Below, piece after piece: positions 9,621 through 17,956 of a stretch of 34,705 bases of DNA. Positions within the stretch are counted from its first letter, which is position 1. Every line of letters begins with the position of its first letter. The position numbers and the translations under genes are program-made. Location: contig JARKNW010000154.1 of NCBI GenBank assembly GCA_029976075.1, forward strand, positions 1 to 34,705, in the 5' to 3' direction. The DNA is from Pleomorphomonas sp. Lineage in GTDB: Bacteria; Pseudomonadota; Alphaproteobacteria; Rhizobiales; Pleomorphomonadaceae. A model generated the notes under the pieces. That model did no database searches and was not told the DNA's origin. It saw only the letters and a list, made by a program, of their open reading frames with translations.

Positions 9621-10589
9621 ATGATGACCGACAGCGGAAAGACGATAGCGCCCGGCGCCACGTCGCTCGATGCGGTCGCTCGCTTGCGTGCCGCTGTCTA
9701 TGCCGACGGTGCGGTCGATGCCGACGAGGTTCGCCATCTTTGCCGCCTTGCCGCCGAGGATGGCTTCCCGACGGCCGCCGGACGGCAGCTCTATATCGAA
9801 GCCCTGACCGACTACGTTGCGATGCAAACCGATCCAAGCGGCCACGTCAGCGAGGATATGGGCCGCTGGCTGATCGGCGTTCTGTCCGCCGACGCCATCA
9901 CGACGGACATTGAGGTCGATCTTCTGGTCAACATCATGCGGCGCGCTGATTCGGTGCCCGTGGAACTGTCCGCGTTCGCGCTCGCCGAAGTGTCGCGATC
10001 GGTGTTGAACGGCGCCGAGGATGGCAAGGGCGGGATCATCTCGGCCGCCGACGTCGAGCGCATGCGCTCCATCCTTTACGCTTTCGGCAACGAGCGGTCC
10101 GTCGGCATCAGCCGCGAGGAGGCCGAGGTTCTCTTCGACCTCAACGACCGCAGCCGCGAAGCCGAGAACGATCCCGCATGGTCCGATCTTTTCGTCAAGG
10201 CAATCGCCTCGTTCCTCATGGCCGCGCGCGGTTACACGTTGCTGTCGCGTGAGGAAACGTTGAGCCGCGATGCCTGGCTCGACGCGCCATCCGGCGGCGT
10301 CACGGCGCTGTTCGGCGACATGCTGTCCAGCATGCTCTCCAACGGACTTCGCGGTGTCTGGTCAGCCTGGCGTCAGCAAGAGACCACATCCTCGAAGCCG
10401 ATCGAAGCCGACGAGGGCCGCATCCGCGAAGCCGAGACGGTGACTTCCGAGGAAGTGAAATGGCTGGCCGACCGCATCGGCCGCGATGGCGTCATCCACG
10501 CCAATGAGAGGGCCCTTCTGAAGTTCCTGTCCGAGGAAAGCCCGGACATACATCCTTCGCTGCGTACTTTGCTCGACACCGCTGCCTGA
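9621..10589 (+). CDS. Hypothetical protein, possible TerB-like helical repeat protein
   Basis: A 322-residue, acidic, mostly helical, soluble protein with no signal peptide or membrane segment. Three similar stretches recur: AAVYADGAVDADEVRHLCRL (about 23-42), the region around SAADVERMRSILYAF to SREEAEVLFDLND (about 140-175), and LADRIGRDGVIHANERALLK (about 285-304). Each carries an acidic turn followed by a helix, which resembles TerB/DjlA N-terminal-like folds; this is a pattern impression, not an identification. A more hydrophobic stretch lies around residues 195-210. The start is ATG 9621 or 9624, after GGGGAGTGGG. The gene stands alone, 210 bases after rarA, and ends in a strong hairpin. 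Function unknown. Confidence 0.75.
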   Translation: MMTDSGKTIAPGATSLDAVARLRAAVYADGAVDADEVRHLCRLAAEDGFPTAAGRQLYIEALTDYVAMQTDPSGHVSEDMGRWLIGVLSADAITTDIEVDLLVNIMRRADSVPVELSAFALAEVSRSVLNGAEDGKGGIISAADVERMRSILYAFGNERSVGISREEAEVLFDLNDRSREAENDPAWSDLFVKAIASFLMAARGYTLLSREETLSRDAWLDAPSGGVTALFGDMLSSMLSNGLRGVWSAWRQQETTSSKPIEADEGRIREAETVTSEEVKWLADRIGRDGVIHANERALLKFLSEESPDIHPSLRTLLDTAA

Positions 10590-10626
10590 CCCGGTCGAGA
10601 GCGCTTCCCCTACGCAGCGCCCTGCG

Positions 10627-10666
10627 CGCGGCGCCCGGAGATCCCACCCGGGCGCCGCGGAATCTT
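10627..10666 (+). terminator. GC-rich hairpin after the TerB-like gene
   Basis: A perfect 12-bp helix (10627-10638 with 10648-10659) closes a 9-base loop and is followed by GAATCTTT. The T-tract is weak but the helix is very strong and lies 38 bases after the stop codon. Confidence 0.6.
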
Positions 10667-10781
10667 TCAAGCGACCCGCTCGCATCCCTGATTCACTTGA
10701 TGCCTTTTCGGTGCCTCCAAGGCAGGCATCCCGGCCTTTTCGCCGCCATCCCCAGCCAGTAAATTTTCGTCGCCATGACGC

Positions 10782-10811
10782 CTTGACTTGCCCCACCATG
10801 GGCCCTTATAT
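10782..10811 (+). promoter_or_regulatory. Promoter of tRNA-Val
   Basis: A perfect CTTGAC -35 at 10782-10787 is followed after 17 bases by CTTATA (10805-10810), or after 18 by TTATAT. Transcription would start about 15 bases before the mature tRNA. Confidence 0.75.
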
Positions 10812-10832
10812 CGCGCCACCGCATGACGGTCA

Positions 10833-10907
10833 GGGCGCGTAGCTCAGCGGGAGAGCACTTCGTTCACACCGAAGGGGTCACAGGTTCGATCCCTGTCGCG
10901 CCCACCA
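10833..10907 (+). tRNA. tRNA-Val (anticodon CAC)
   Basis: The 75-base gene folds as a cloverleaf. The acceptor arm GGGCGCG (10833-10839) pairs with CGCGCCC (10897-10903), followed by discriminator A and an encoded CCA. The D arm contains AGCTCAGCGGGAGAGC. The anticodon stem CTTCG/CGAAG encloses TTCACAC, giving anticodon CAC (valine, GTG codons). The T arm is ACAGG-TTCGATC-CCTGT. Confidence 0.97.
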
Positions 10908-10915
10908 TCGAATTC

Positions 10916-10952
10916 AAGGGCTTAGCTGGAAACGGCTAGGCCCTTCGCTTTT
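10916..10952 (+). terminator. Terminator of tRNA-Val
   Basis: AAGGGCTTAGC (10916-10926) pairs with GCTAGGCCCTT (10935-10945) with one wobble pair and an 8-base loop, followed by CGCTTTT. Confidence 0.75.
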
Positions 10953-11376
10953 GGTGCTCACCAATTACTCACAACTGTCGAACGCCATGTGCCGCATGGA
11001 TTTGGCGGGGCGGTAGGGCTGTTTGCGGATAATTGCCTTTTTGCTGGTGCGACTTCGGCCCTTGAACTTCAATGCCGGCTGAGAATCTGCTGCGGTCAGC
11101 GCTGGGATTCGGCGCGTGCGTGAACACTCGATCCCCAACCAGGTTTGGCAGCGAGGAGCAGGCCCGATCTAGCCTGGAACCGCTCATAACCGGATGCCGT
11201 CCCTGGTTGTGATGTAGGTCCTGAGTGAGTCTAATCAGCTCATCAAGAGCGACGTTTTCAGGACAGCGCCAAAGAACTCACAGACTAGCAGGAAGCACTG
11301 AACAAGGCCGAAGCTCGGCAAATATTCGCAACGCGTTGCAACATGCCGTTGGCTCCTGGCCGGCAGTCTCGTGCAC
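10953..11376. other. Intergenic stretch without a supported gene
   Basis: No reading frame here looks coding on either strand. The only distinct element is a perfect 12-bp palindrome, GCAACG-CGTTGC, at 11328-11339, about 40 bases beyond the moaA stop. No integrase, transposase remnant or repeat of the tRNA 3' end was recognised. Confidence 0.5.
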
Positions 11377-12375
11377 TCATCCTCCCAACACCGACATCTG
11401 CCGCTTCAGGGCGGGTTCGCGAACGGGGCTGCTACCAAATTCATGGGATCTCGGCTTGGCAGCGACCGCCATGCGAATGGCGCTTTCCAAGTCGGCTACT
11501 GAGCCGTTTCGGCGAATGATCGACCTGAGGTCGGTGAACTCGTCGTGGCCGAGACAGGTATAGAGCGCGCCGGTCGCGCTCAGGCGCAAGCGGTTGCAGC
11601 CGTCGCAGAAGCAGTGGCTCAGCGCGGTGATGAAGCCGATCCGCCTGCCGGTTTCCTCGATGCGAGCATAATGGGCCGGGCCGCCCGTCGTCTCGTTCGT
11701 ATCCGTCAATGTCCACCGACGTCCGATCAGGCTCCGCAGGTCGCCGAGCGGCAGATAGTGCTCGGCGCAGTTGGACTTGACCTCACCGAGCGGCATGGTC
11801 TCGATGAACGAGATGTCCAATCCGAGATCCTGAGCGAACTGGACGAGGGCCTCGGCATCGCGCTCGATGTAACCTTTCTGGGCCACGGCGTTGAGCTTGA
11901 CGGAAAGGCCGGCGGCGCGCGCCGCTTCGATGCCCCTCAGCACCGCCTCGATGTCGCCACCGCTGGTGATCTCGGCGAACCGCGCGGGATCGAGCGTGTC
12001 GAGAGAGACGTTCACGCGCCGAACTCCGCAATCGGCGAGCGCCTCAGCATATCTGGCCAGCAGAATGCCGTTGGTCGTCACGCAGAGCTCATCCAGCGCA
12101 CCGCTCTTGAGATGACGCGAGAGGCCTTCGAAGAGATGCATGACACCTTTTCGCACCAGCGGCTCGCCACCGGTAATCCTGACCTTGGTGATGCCGCAGC
12201 CAACGAAGGCTGACGTGAGAAGCTCAAGCTCTTCGATGCTGAGGACGTCCTCGCGCGGAGAGAAGTGAACCTCGCCCGCCATGCAGTAGCCGCAGCGGAG
12301 GTTACAGCGATCGGTTACGGACACCCTCAGATAGGTGATTGCCCGTCCGAAGCCGTCAACGAGACTGGATGACAT
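11377..12375 (-). CDS. moaA: GTP 3',8-cyclase MoaA
   Basis: Radical SAM enzyme for the first step of pterin cofactor synthesis, turning GTP into the precursor used with MoaC to make cyclic pyranopterin monophosphate. The 332-residue protein has the radical SAM cluster motif CNLRCGYC near residue 24, RITGGEPLVRKG near 64, and the second cluster motif CFCDGCNRLRLSATGALYTC (C-x2-C-x13-C) near 260. It ends in the Gly-Gly needed for activity in MoaA. It is the last gene of a - strand series starting at tupB, 27 bases after the MoeA fusion. A dedicated moaA here suggests that the locus can raise cofactor supply along with tungstate uptake. No moaC or moaE is present in the window. Confidence 0.96.
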   Translation of the reverse strand: MSSSLVDGFGRAITYLRVSVTDRCNLRCGYCMAGEVHFSPREDVLSIEELELLTSAFVGCGITKVRITGGEPLVRKGVMHLFEGLSRHLKSGALDELCVTTNGILLARYAEALADCGVRRVNVSLDTLDPARFAEITSGGDIEAVLRGIEAARAAGLSVKLNAVAQKGYIERDAEALVQFAQDLGLDISFIETMPLGEVKSNCAEHYLPLGDLRSLIGRRWTLTDTNETTGGPAHYARIEETGRRIGFITALSHCFCDGCNRLRLSATGALYTCLGHDEFTDLRSIIRRNGSVADLESAIRMAVAAKPRSHEFGSSPVREPALKRQMSVLGG

Positions 12376-12402
12376 GTTTCACTCTCTACAGATCCCTGGA
12401 AC

Positions 12403-14427
12403 TCAGCGGGCTTGGGATGGTTTGGCGGCAGCGCTTCCGATGCGAAAGCCTAGGCGCGCGAGGTCCTCGGTCACGGCCGGATCGCCGAGCAGCTCCCGGA
12501 AGCGACGCACGGCGGGACGCTCGAAGCGCGTGGCGGGAATGACGAAGTCGTAGAGTTCTTCCTGCAGCGGCAGGAAACCCAGCCCATAGAACTTCGCCAT
12601 GGTCTCGATGGCCAGGCCCCAGTCGGCGCGTCCCTGCGCCACTGCGACAGCGACCGCGTTATGTGAGCGCGTCTGATGGCTGTGGCCGGCGGGCTTCGCC
12701 GGCCCGAGCAGGCGGTCGATCAGAACGCGGGTACCGCTGCCGACATTACGATTGACCATGAGACAGCCCGGATCGGCGATGACCGCCGCGACGGCGGCCT
12801 CCGGCGTCTTGCCCTCGAAACGCGGATCGCCCTTGCGGAACACGACGCCCTGCAACCGTCCGTAGCCCCGGCAAAGGCGAAGATCGCCAGTCAGGTAGGG
12901 CTCATTGTAGACCCCACTCACCGGGTCCATGAGATGAACGCCAGCGATGTCGCATTCGCCGCGCTTGGCCGCCGTCAGTCCGCCGTTGCTGCCGACCGAC
13001 AGCACCTTGGCGGACAGCCCTTCCCGAGCGAGGCGACCGACCAGATAATCGAGGCCGACGCAGTGGCTGCCGATGATGGTGAGATCGGCGACCGATTTGC
13101 CCGACCCGACGAGCGCCACCTCGACGGAGGCTCCGGCCTGCGCCATGTCGCTGTCATCGGGAATGGCAAAGAAGCCATCGGCCAGCGAGAACGAGGTGAC
13201 CGCTCCCGAGCTCTTGCCCATCGGATAGGCGGCAAGCCCACCCCCAGGTTTTTCCGCCAGCGACACGAGAACATAGTCCGTGCGCCCCGGGTCGGAGGCC
13301 GTGCGGACGGCAAGCTCCGCTTTCACGGACTCGCGCCGGAGCGGCGGCAAGCCTGAAAAGGCGCGCAGCACCGGCGCGACAAACTCATGGAAGGTGAACG
13401 TCGCAGACGTCGGAAAGCCGGGCAGGATCACCACCGGTTTGCCAGCCGTCACGGCCAGGCACAGAGGCTTTCCTGGCTTGATCGACACACCGTGCACCAC
13501 GATGCCGGGATCGCTGAAACGAGCCACGGCGTGGTAGCAGAAATCTCCCGCCCCCTTCGACGTGCCTCCGGACAGAAGAACGACATCGGCTTCGCTAACC
13601 GCTCTGTCGACGGCCGCTTCGATCAGCGACTGGTCGTCAACGATGATCCCGAGGGGCATCGCCTCACAGCCAAGCTCCTCGACCGCCGCTGCCAGCATCG
13701 GACCATTGCTGTCGTAGACCTTGCCGGGCAGCATCGGCTGACCGGGAGCGATCAGTTCGTCGCCCGTCGAGAGAATGGCCACCTTCGGACGGCGGAAGAC
13801 CGGTACTTCGGCAATGCCGATGGCCGCGAGCATGGCGATCTCGCGCGAGCCGAGCTCAAGGCCGCGCCGCAGAACCGTCTCGCCAGCGGCGATGTCGGAA
13901 CCGGCCACGGAAATCATGGCGCCGGGCACCAGGGCCTGCACCACGTCAACGAAGCTGTCGCCACCGTCTTCGACGACCTCGGTATGTTCGACCATGACCA
14001 CGGCATCGGCCCCGCGCGGAACCATGCCGCCCGTGGCGATAACGGTTGCCGTTCCGGCCTCGACGGTCGTCGCAGGTGTGACCCCCGGCGTCAGCAGCTC
14101 GGCATTCAGTTTGAGACGTACCGGCGCGTCGGCGGCCGCCCGTTCCAGATCGGTGGCGCGGACCGCGAAACCATCGACATTCGAACGGTCGAAGCAGGGG
14201 ACATCGACGGCGGCGGCAAGGTCCTCGGCCAGAATGCGCCCTCGCGCCTTGCTGATCGCCACCGTTTCCAGGCCGAGCGGCTCAAGCTTGAGATGGGCGC
14301 GAAAACGCTCTTCCGCCTCGGCGCGCGAGGCCACGGCAAGAAACTGTCCCTGCCGCGCCACCTTGCCGATCTCGGCGGTCCTGGCGGCGTCTGAAGAGCT
14401 GGTCTGCGATGTGGTGGAATCGGTCAT
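12403..14427 (-). CDS. MoeA fused to a periplasmic-binding-protein-like domain
   Basis: The 674-residue protein has two parts. Residues about 30-440 are a MoeA molybdopterin molybdenumtransferase, the enzyme that inserts metal into adenylylated molybdopterin; visible motifs are FDRSNVDGFAVRA, ATGGMVPRGADAVVMVEHTE, ILSTGDELIAPGQP, VYDSNGP and LSGGTSKGAGDFCYH. Residues about 450-665 are a PBP-like domain (LTIIGSHCVGLDYLVGRLAR, then GECDIAGVHLMDP, and NVGSGTRVLIDRLLG), the cytoplasmic type I recall as PF12727. Such fusions are known in anaerobes and some proteobacteria; the extra domain could sense metal oxyanion or cofactor. This is the second of three MoeA-like genes in the locus, so it may be specialised for one metal. 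It lies 15 bases after the degenerate MoeA gene. Confidence 0.9.
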   Translation of the reverse strand: MTDSTTSQTSSSDAARTAEIGKVARQGQFLAVASRAEAEERFRAHLKLEPLGLETVAISKARGRILAEDLAAAVDVPCFDRSNVDGFAVRATDLERAAADAPVRLKLNAELLTPGVTPATTVEAGTATVIATGGMVPRGADAVVMVEHTEVVEDGGDSFVDVVQALVPGAMISVAGSDIAAGETVLRRGLELGSREIAMLAAIGIAEVPVFRRPKVAILSTGDELIAPGQPMLPGKVYDSNGPMLAAAVEELGCEAMPLGIIVDDQSLIEAAVDRAVSEADVVLLSGGTSKGAGDFCYHAVARFSDPGIVVHGVSIKPGKPLCLAVTAGKPVVILPGFPTSATFTFHEFVAPVLRAFSGLPPLRRESVKAELAVRTASDPGRTDYVLVSLAEKPGGGLAAYPMGKSSGAVTSFSLADGFFAIPDDSDMAQAGASVEVALVGSGKSVADLTIIGSHCVGLDYLVGRLAREGLSAKVLSVGSNGGLTAAKRGECDIAGVHLMDPVSGVYNEPYLTGDLRLCRGYGRLQGVVFRKGDPRFEGKTPEAAVAAVIADPGCLMVNRNVGSGTRVLIDRLLGPAKPAGHSHQTRSHNAVAVAVAQGRADWGLAIETMAKFYGLGFLPLQEELYDFVIPATRFERPAVRRFRELLGDPAVTEDLARLGFRIGSAAAKPSQAR

Positions 14428-14442
14428 CGATCGGTCCTCGGT

Positions 14443-15585
14443 TCAGCTCTTGAGTGGATGGATGGTGATGCTGTCGCCAGCGCCGGCCCCTTCCGAGGCG
14501 GCGGGGATCAGAGCAAAGGCATTTGCGCGGCCAACCACCGACAACGGACAGGCGGCAGGAATAGGAACCGGAGCTACCTTGCCATCGGCTTCGCAGACGA
14601 GAGGCACCCAATCCGCCGTACCCACGGGCGAGACAATCTTGCGGCTCAGCACGCGGCGTTCACTGCCGAAGGCAAGAAGCGAAGGCCTGCCCCCCCAGCG
14701 CCGCAGCAAGCGGGCGACGAGGAGCTCATAGGCGATCCAGGCGGAGAGTGGATCTCCGGGCAGCAGCACGAGAGGGACGCCCGCCAAATGACCAAAGCCG
14801 ACGCTGCCGCACGGGCGGAGGGCGAGCCCATGGTGATCGAGGACGCCTTGCTGTCCGATCAGGGCCTCGGCGGCATCGTCGTCGCCCCAGCCGCTTCGCC
14901 CCACGACAACCACGAGATCAGCCTCGGAAGTTGGCTCCAGTTGCCCGTTCGTCATGGGGTGGGCACTGACGACAGCGCCGTCTCGCGCCATCAACTGGGC
15001 GAGCGTCGCGGCCGACGTATCCGCTCCGGCCTTACTGCCAAAGGAGACGAGGGCGACCCGGGCTTTCCCCTTGAGAACGACCTCACCACAGCGCGCTTCG
15101 CAAAGCAGCATGATGTCGGCTGGAGAGAGGCATGTGCCCGCCGAAAGGAGCGGGCTTCCGATGGCCGCGGCCTGTCCGGCCCGAACCACGCCGTTGCCGC
15201 GCGGCACCGCCGTGGCGACTTCAATCGCCCCACCGCTGCGCTCGACGCAGTCGACGGGCAAAACCGTGTCGAACCCGGCCGGTATCGGCCCACCAGCCAC
15301 GACGACGACAGCGCTGCCTGCCGATGCCGCCCCGCCGAGGCAGAGCCGGATGAGATTGTAGTCGCCGGCCCCAAGGATGTCGTCGGCGCGAACGGCGAAG
15401 CCATCGATCACCGTCAGGGTCCCTGCCGGAAGATCCGTGCCGCTCAGCGCATCACGAGCGAGAACCCGGCCAACCAGCTCGATCCCGACCGGCGCCGCCA
15501 TCTCGGATGGCGCCTGGGCCTGACTGTCGAGCCAGGCCCAAGCCGTTTCGAGAGCAACACGGCGAACAGGCGATGTCCGGTCCAT
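14443..15585 (-). CDS. Divergent MoeA-like protein with degraded active-site motifs
   Basis: A 380-residue protein with MoeA architecture: N-terminal LETAWAWLDSQ, the substrate loop LTVIDGFAVRADDILG (near residue 56), GGPIPAGFDTVLPVDCVE, and the C-terminal LPGDPLSAWIAYELLVARLL. The motifs that define active MoeA are changed. The STGDEL position reads VSFGSKAGADTS, YDSN is missing, and SGGxSxGxxD is replaced by VVVGRSGWGDDDAAEAL. It may be a non-catalytic partner, a metal-selective variant or a decaying copy. The frame is intact and tightly placed between tupA and the MoeA-PBP gene, which argues that it is still used. Confidence 0.8.
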   Translation of the reverse strand: MDRTSPVRRVALETAWAWLDSQAQAPSEMAAPVGIELVGRVLARDALSGTDLPAGTLTVIDGFAVRADDILGAGDYNLIRLCLGGAASAGSAVVVVAGGPIPAGFDTVLPVDCVERSGGAIEVATAVPRGNGVVRAGQAAAIGSPLLSAGTCLSPADIMLLCEARCGEVVLKGKARVALVSFGSKAGADTSAATLAQLMARDGAVVSAHPMTNGQLEPTSEADLVVVVGRSGWGDDDAAEALIGQQGVLDHHGLALRPCGSVGFGHLAGVPLVLLPGDPLSAWIAYELLVARLLRRWGGRPSLLAFGSERRVLSRKIVSPVGTADWVPLVCEADGKVAPVPIPAACPLSVVGRANAFALIPAASEGAGAGDSITIHPLKS

Positions 15586-15630
15586 CGTCAGGCCCCTTCA
15601 CATTGCCCCGTCCGCCCACGGGTATGCCCG

Positions 15631-16467
15631 TCAGGCATTCGGATCATTGGCATTGGGGAAAAACAGTTGCTGGTCGCCGATGTGATATCCGGCGATCACT
15701 GCCTGCCCCTCAGGCGACACGAGCCAGTCGATGAATGCCTGGCCGTCGTTGACCTTGACGGTGGGGATCTTCGCCGGGTTGACCAGCATGACGCCGTACT
15801 GGTTGAACAGCTTCTTGTCGCCCTCGACGACGATGCCGAGATCGCCCTTGTTGGCAAAGGCAATCCAGGTGCCGCGGTCGGACAGCGTGTAGGCAGCCAT
15901 GGCGTTCGCCGTATTGAGCGTTGCGCCCATGCCCTGGCCGATCTCGCGGTACCATTCGCCCCGGACGGCCTGCAGGTCGACGCCTGCCGTCTTCCAGAGG
16001 TTCAGCTCGGCGGTATTGGTGCCGGACTTGTCGCCACGGGAGACGAAGGGAACCTTCTTGTCGGCGATCGCCTTGAAGGCGGCGGCGACGTCCTTGCTGC
16101 CGTTGATGCCCGCCGGGTCGCTCTTGGGGCCGACGACGACGAAGTCGTTGTACATCACCGGGTAGCGCTTCACGCCGAAGCCGTCGGCCAGGAACTTCAA
16201 CTCCTGCGCCTTGGCATGGACGAAGACCACGTCGGCATCACCCCGGCGCGCCGTATCGAGAGCCTGTCCGGTACCCTGGGCAATGACCTTCACGGTGATC
16301 CCTGTCTTGGCCGTGAAGGCGGGGAGCAGGACATTGAAGAGACCGGAGTCCTGGGTGGAGGTCGTGGAAGCGACGGTGATGAAGCGCTCCTCGGCCTGAA
16401 CCGATGACAGCATGCCGATGGCGACCAGAACGGACGCCGCAGCGGTGACAAAGGTACGACGCAGCAT
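15631..16467 (-). CDS. tupA: Tungstate-binding periplasmic protein TupA
   Basis: Solute-binding component of the high-affinity tungstate importer. The diagnostic TTSTQDSGL motif follows the mature N-terminus directly, and the chain shows GTGQALDTARRGDADVVFVH and SRGDKSGTNTAELNLW, both oxyanion-site regions of TupA. ATG 16467 is chosen over the longer frame from 16509. It gives a classical signal peptide (MLRRTFVTAAASVLVAIGML, cleavage probably after SVQA) and has GGAGGA 7 bases upstream; the mature protein is about 253 residues. TupA is distinguished from ModA by the TTSTQDSG motif and from sulfate binders by length. It is the third gene of a B-C-A ordered transporter set, followed by two MoeA-like genes. 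Confidence 0.93.
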   Translation of the reverse strand: MLRRTFVTAAASVLVAIGMLSSVQAEERFITVASTTSTQDSGLFNVLLPAFTAKTGITVKVIAQGTGQALDTARRGDADVVFVHAKAQELKFLADGFGVKRYPVMYNDFVVVGPKSDPAGINGSKDVAAAFKAIADKKVPFVSRGDKSGTNTAELNLWKTAGVDLQAVRGEWYREIGQGMGATLNTANAMAAYTLSDRGTWIAFANKGDLGIVVEGDKKLFNQYGVMLVNPAKIPTVKVNDGQAFIDWLVSPEGQAVIAGYHIGDQQLFFPNANDPNA

Positions 16468-16505
16468 TTGAGATTCCTCCAGTTTCGAAAAGCCTTGCCG
16501 CAGCT

Positions 16506-17234
16506 TCACCAGAACAGACGATGCTCCAGGAAAGCCTGCGCTTCCGCGCTTTGGGGGGTGGTGAAGAAGTGTTCGGCGTCGTTTTCCTCGACGATCCGAC
16601 CGTTATGAAAGAAGAAGATCACGTCGGCAAAGCGCCGCGCGAGCCCCAGGTCGTGGGTCGTCAGCACAAGCGTGACACCGCGCTCGTGCAGGACATCCAG
16701 CATGTCCTCGATCTGCCGACTGGCCGTCGGGTCGAGCGACGAGGTCGGTTCATCAAGGAACAGCAGATCGGGATTGAGGCTGGCGGCCCGAGCGATGGCA
16801 AGCCTTTGCTGCTCGCCACCCGACAGCACGCGGGCCGGACTGTCGGCGAGATCGGAAAGCCCGAACTGCGCCATTGCTTCATCCGCTATGCGACGTCGCA
16901 TGCGCCAACCGACGCCAGCCATGGCGAGCGCATGGGTGAAGTTGGCGCGAACGGAACGGCGCAGCATCACCGGCTTCTGGAAGACCATCGCCTGCTTGCG
17001 CCGGATCTCGACAGCCGACGCCGGGAAGGTGAAGTCCACGCTCCCCGAGGTAGGTTGGATCAGCCCGTGACAAACCTTGAGGAACAGTGACTTTCCGGCA
17101 CCGTTGGGACCTAGAATGACGGTGCGCCGCCGGTTCTGGATCCGTGCGCTCGGTATGTCGAGGAGAAGCCGCCCGTCGATCTCGAGCCGAAGATCGCGCA
17201 CCGTCAGAGGCAGCAGGGATGTCGCATCGCGCAT
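16506..17234 (-). CDS. tupC: Tungstate ABC transporter ATP-binding protein TupC
   Basis: Cytoplasmic ATPase that powers tungstate import. The 242-residue protein has Walker A GPNGAGKS near residue 42, a Q-loop (VFQKP), signature LSGGEQQRLAIARA near 136, Walker B LLFLDEPTS near 158 and the H-loop TTHD. There is no C-terminal oxyanion-sensing (TOBE) domain, which fits TupC rather than ModC. Its start overlaps the tupB stop by one base (TGATG), so translation is coupled. Confidence 0.92.
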   Translation of the reverse strand: MRDATSLLPLTVRDLRLEIDGRLLLDIPSARIQNRRRTVILGPNGAGKSLFLKVCHGLIQPTSGSVDFTFPASAVEIRRKQAMVFQKPVMLRRSVRANFTHALAMAGVGWRMRRRIADEAMAQFGLSDLADSPARVLSGGEQQRLAIARAASLNPDLLFLDEPTSSLDPTASRQIEDMLDVLHERGVTLVLTTHDLGLARRFADVIFFFHNGRIVEENDAEHFFTTPQSAEAQAFLEHRLFW

Positions 17235-17944
17235 CAGCTTTTCCCGGAGAAGCGCGCGCCGACGCGCGATATGCCGAAGGCGAGACCGTTGATTGCCAGC
17301 GTTAGGCTCATGAGGACGACACCCAGCGCCATGGCCAGCGGCAGATCGCCCTTCGAGGTTTCAAGCGCGATCGAAGTCGTCATGGTGCGCGTGAAACCGG
17401 CGATGTTGCCCCCGACGATCAGGATGGCTCCCACCTCGGCACTGGCGCGTCCGAGCCCGGCAAGCATTGTCGTAACCAATGAAAAGCGGGCATCCCACAA
17501 CAGGGTAGGGATCGAACTCAGGCGTCCGGCTCCAAGCGAGGTCAAATGATCCTGATACTCGCCCCAGAGGTCTTCGATCGTCTGTCTGGTCAGAGCCACG
17601 ATGATGGGCAGGACCAAGACGAACTGAGCAATCATCATCGCTTTTGGCGTGAACAGAAGACCCAGACCGCCGAGCGGACCGGAGCGAGACAAGAGCAGAA
17701 AGATTGCGAGGCCCGCGACAACAGGCGGAAATCCCATCAGAGTGTTGACCAGGACGATGATCACAGTCCGCCCGCGAAAGCGTACCAAAGCCAGTCCAGC
17801 GCCCAGGGGCAGCCCGACGAGCCCCGCGCAAGTGACGGCAGTGATCGTGACTTCAAGCGAAAGGAGGATAATACTTAGAAAAGGCCCGCCATTTCCGGCG
17901 AGAAGCTGCAGAATCGAAGAAGTCAGCGTCACGTCCTGCTGCAT
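17234..17944 (-). CDS. tupB: Tungstate ABC transporter permease TupB
   Basis: Inner-membrane permease with about five to six hydrophobic segments. The binding-protein-dependent transport signature region is EVGAILIVGGNIAGFTRTMT, the coupling loop that meets TupC, preceded by GLGRAS. NTLMGFPPVVAGLAIFLLLS is typical of TupB. ATG 17944 (MQQDVTLTSSIL, 236 residues) is chosen; a GTG at 17956 would add four residues, and the ribosome-binding signal (GGGAAAAGG) does not decide between them. This is the first gene of the tupBCA-moeA-moeA-moaA series, so its upstream gap (17957-18462) should hold the promoter. The B-C-A order differs from the common tupABC. Confidence 0.9.
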   Translation of the reverse strand: MQQDVTLTSSILQLLAGNGGPFLSIILLSLEVTITAVTCAGLVGLPLGAGLALVRFRGRTVIIVLVNTLMGFPPVVAGLAIFLLLSRSGPLGGLGLLFTPKAMMIAQFVLVLPIIVALTRQTIEDLWGEYQDHLTSLGAGRLSSIPTLLWDARFSLVTTMLAGLGRASAEVGAILIVGGNIAGFTRTMTTSIALETSKGDLPLAMALGVVLMSLTLAINGLAFGISRVGARFSGKS

Positions 17945-17956
17945 ACCTTTTCCCAC

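Noticed and set aside
14458..16407. 649-codon open frame on the + strand opposite tupA and the degenerate MoeA gene
   Set aside because: It is antisense to two clearly recognisable genes, is rich in Arg, Gly and Asp as GC-rich shadow frames are, and shows no domain.
15631..17944. Molybdate importer ModABC
   Set aside because: TupA carries the TTSTQDSGL motif and TupC lacks the C-terminal TOBE region expected in ModC, so tungstate is the better call.
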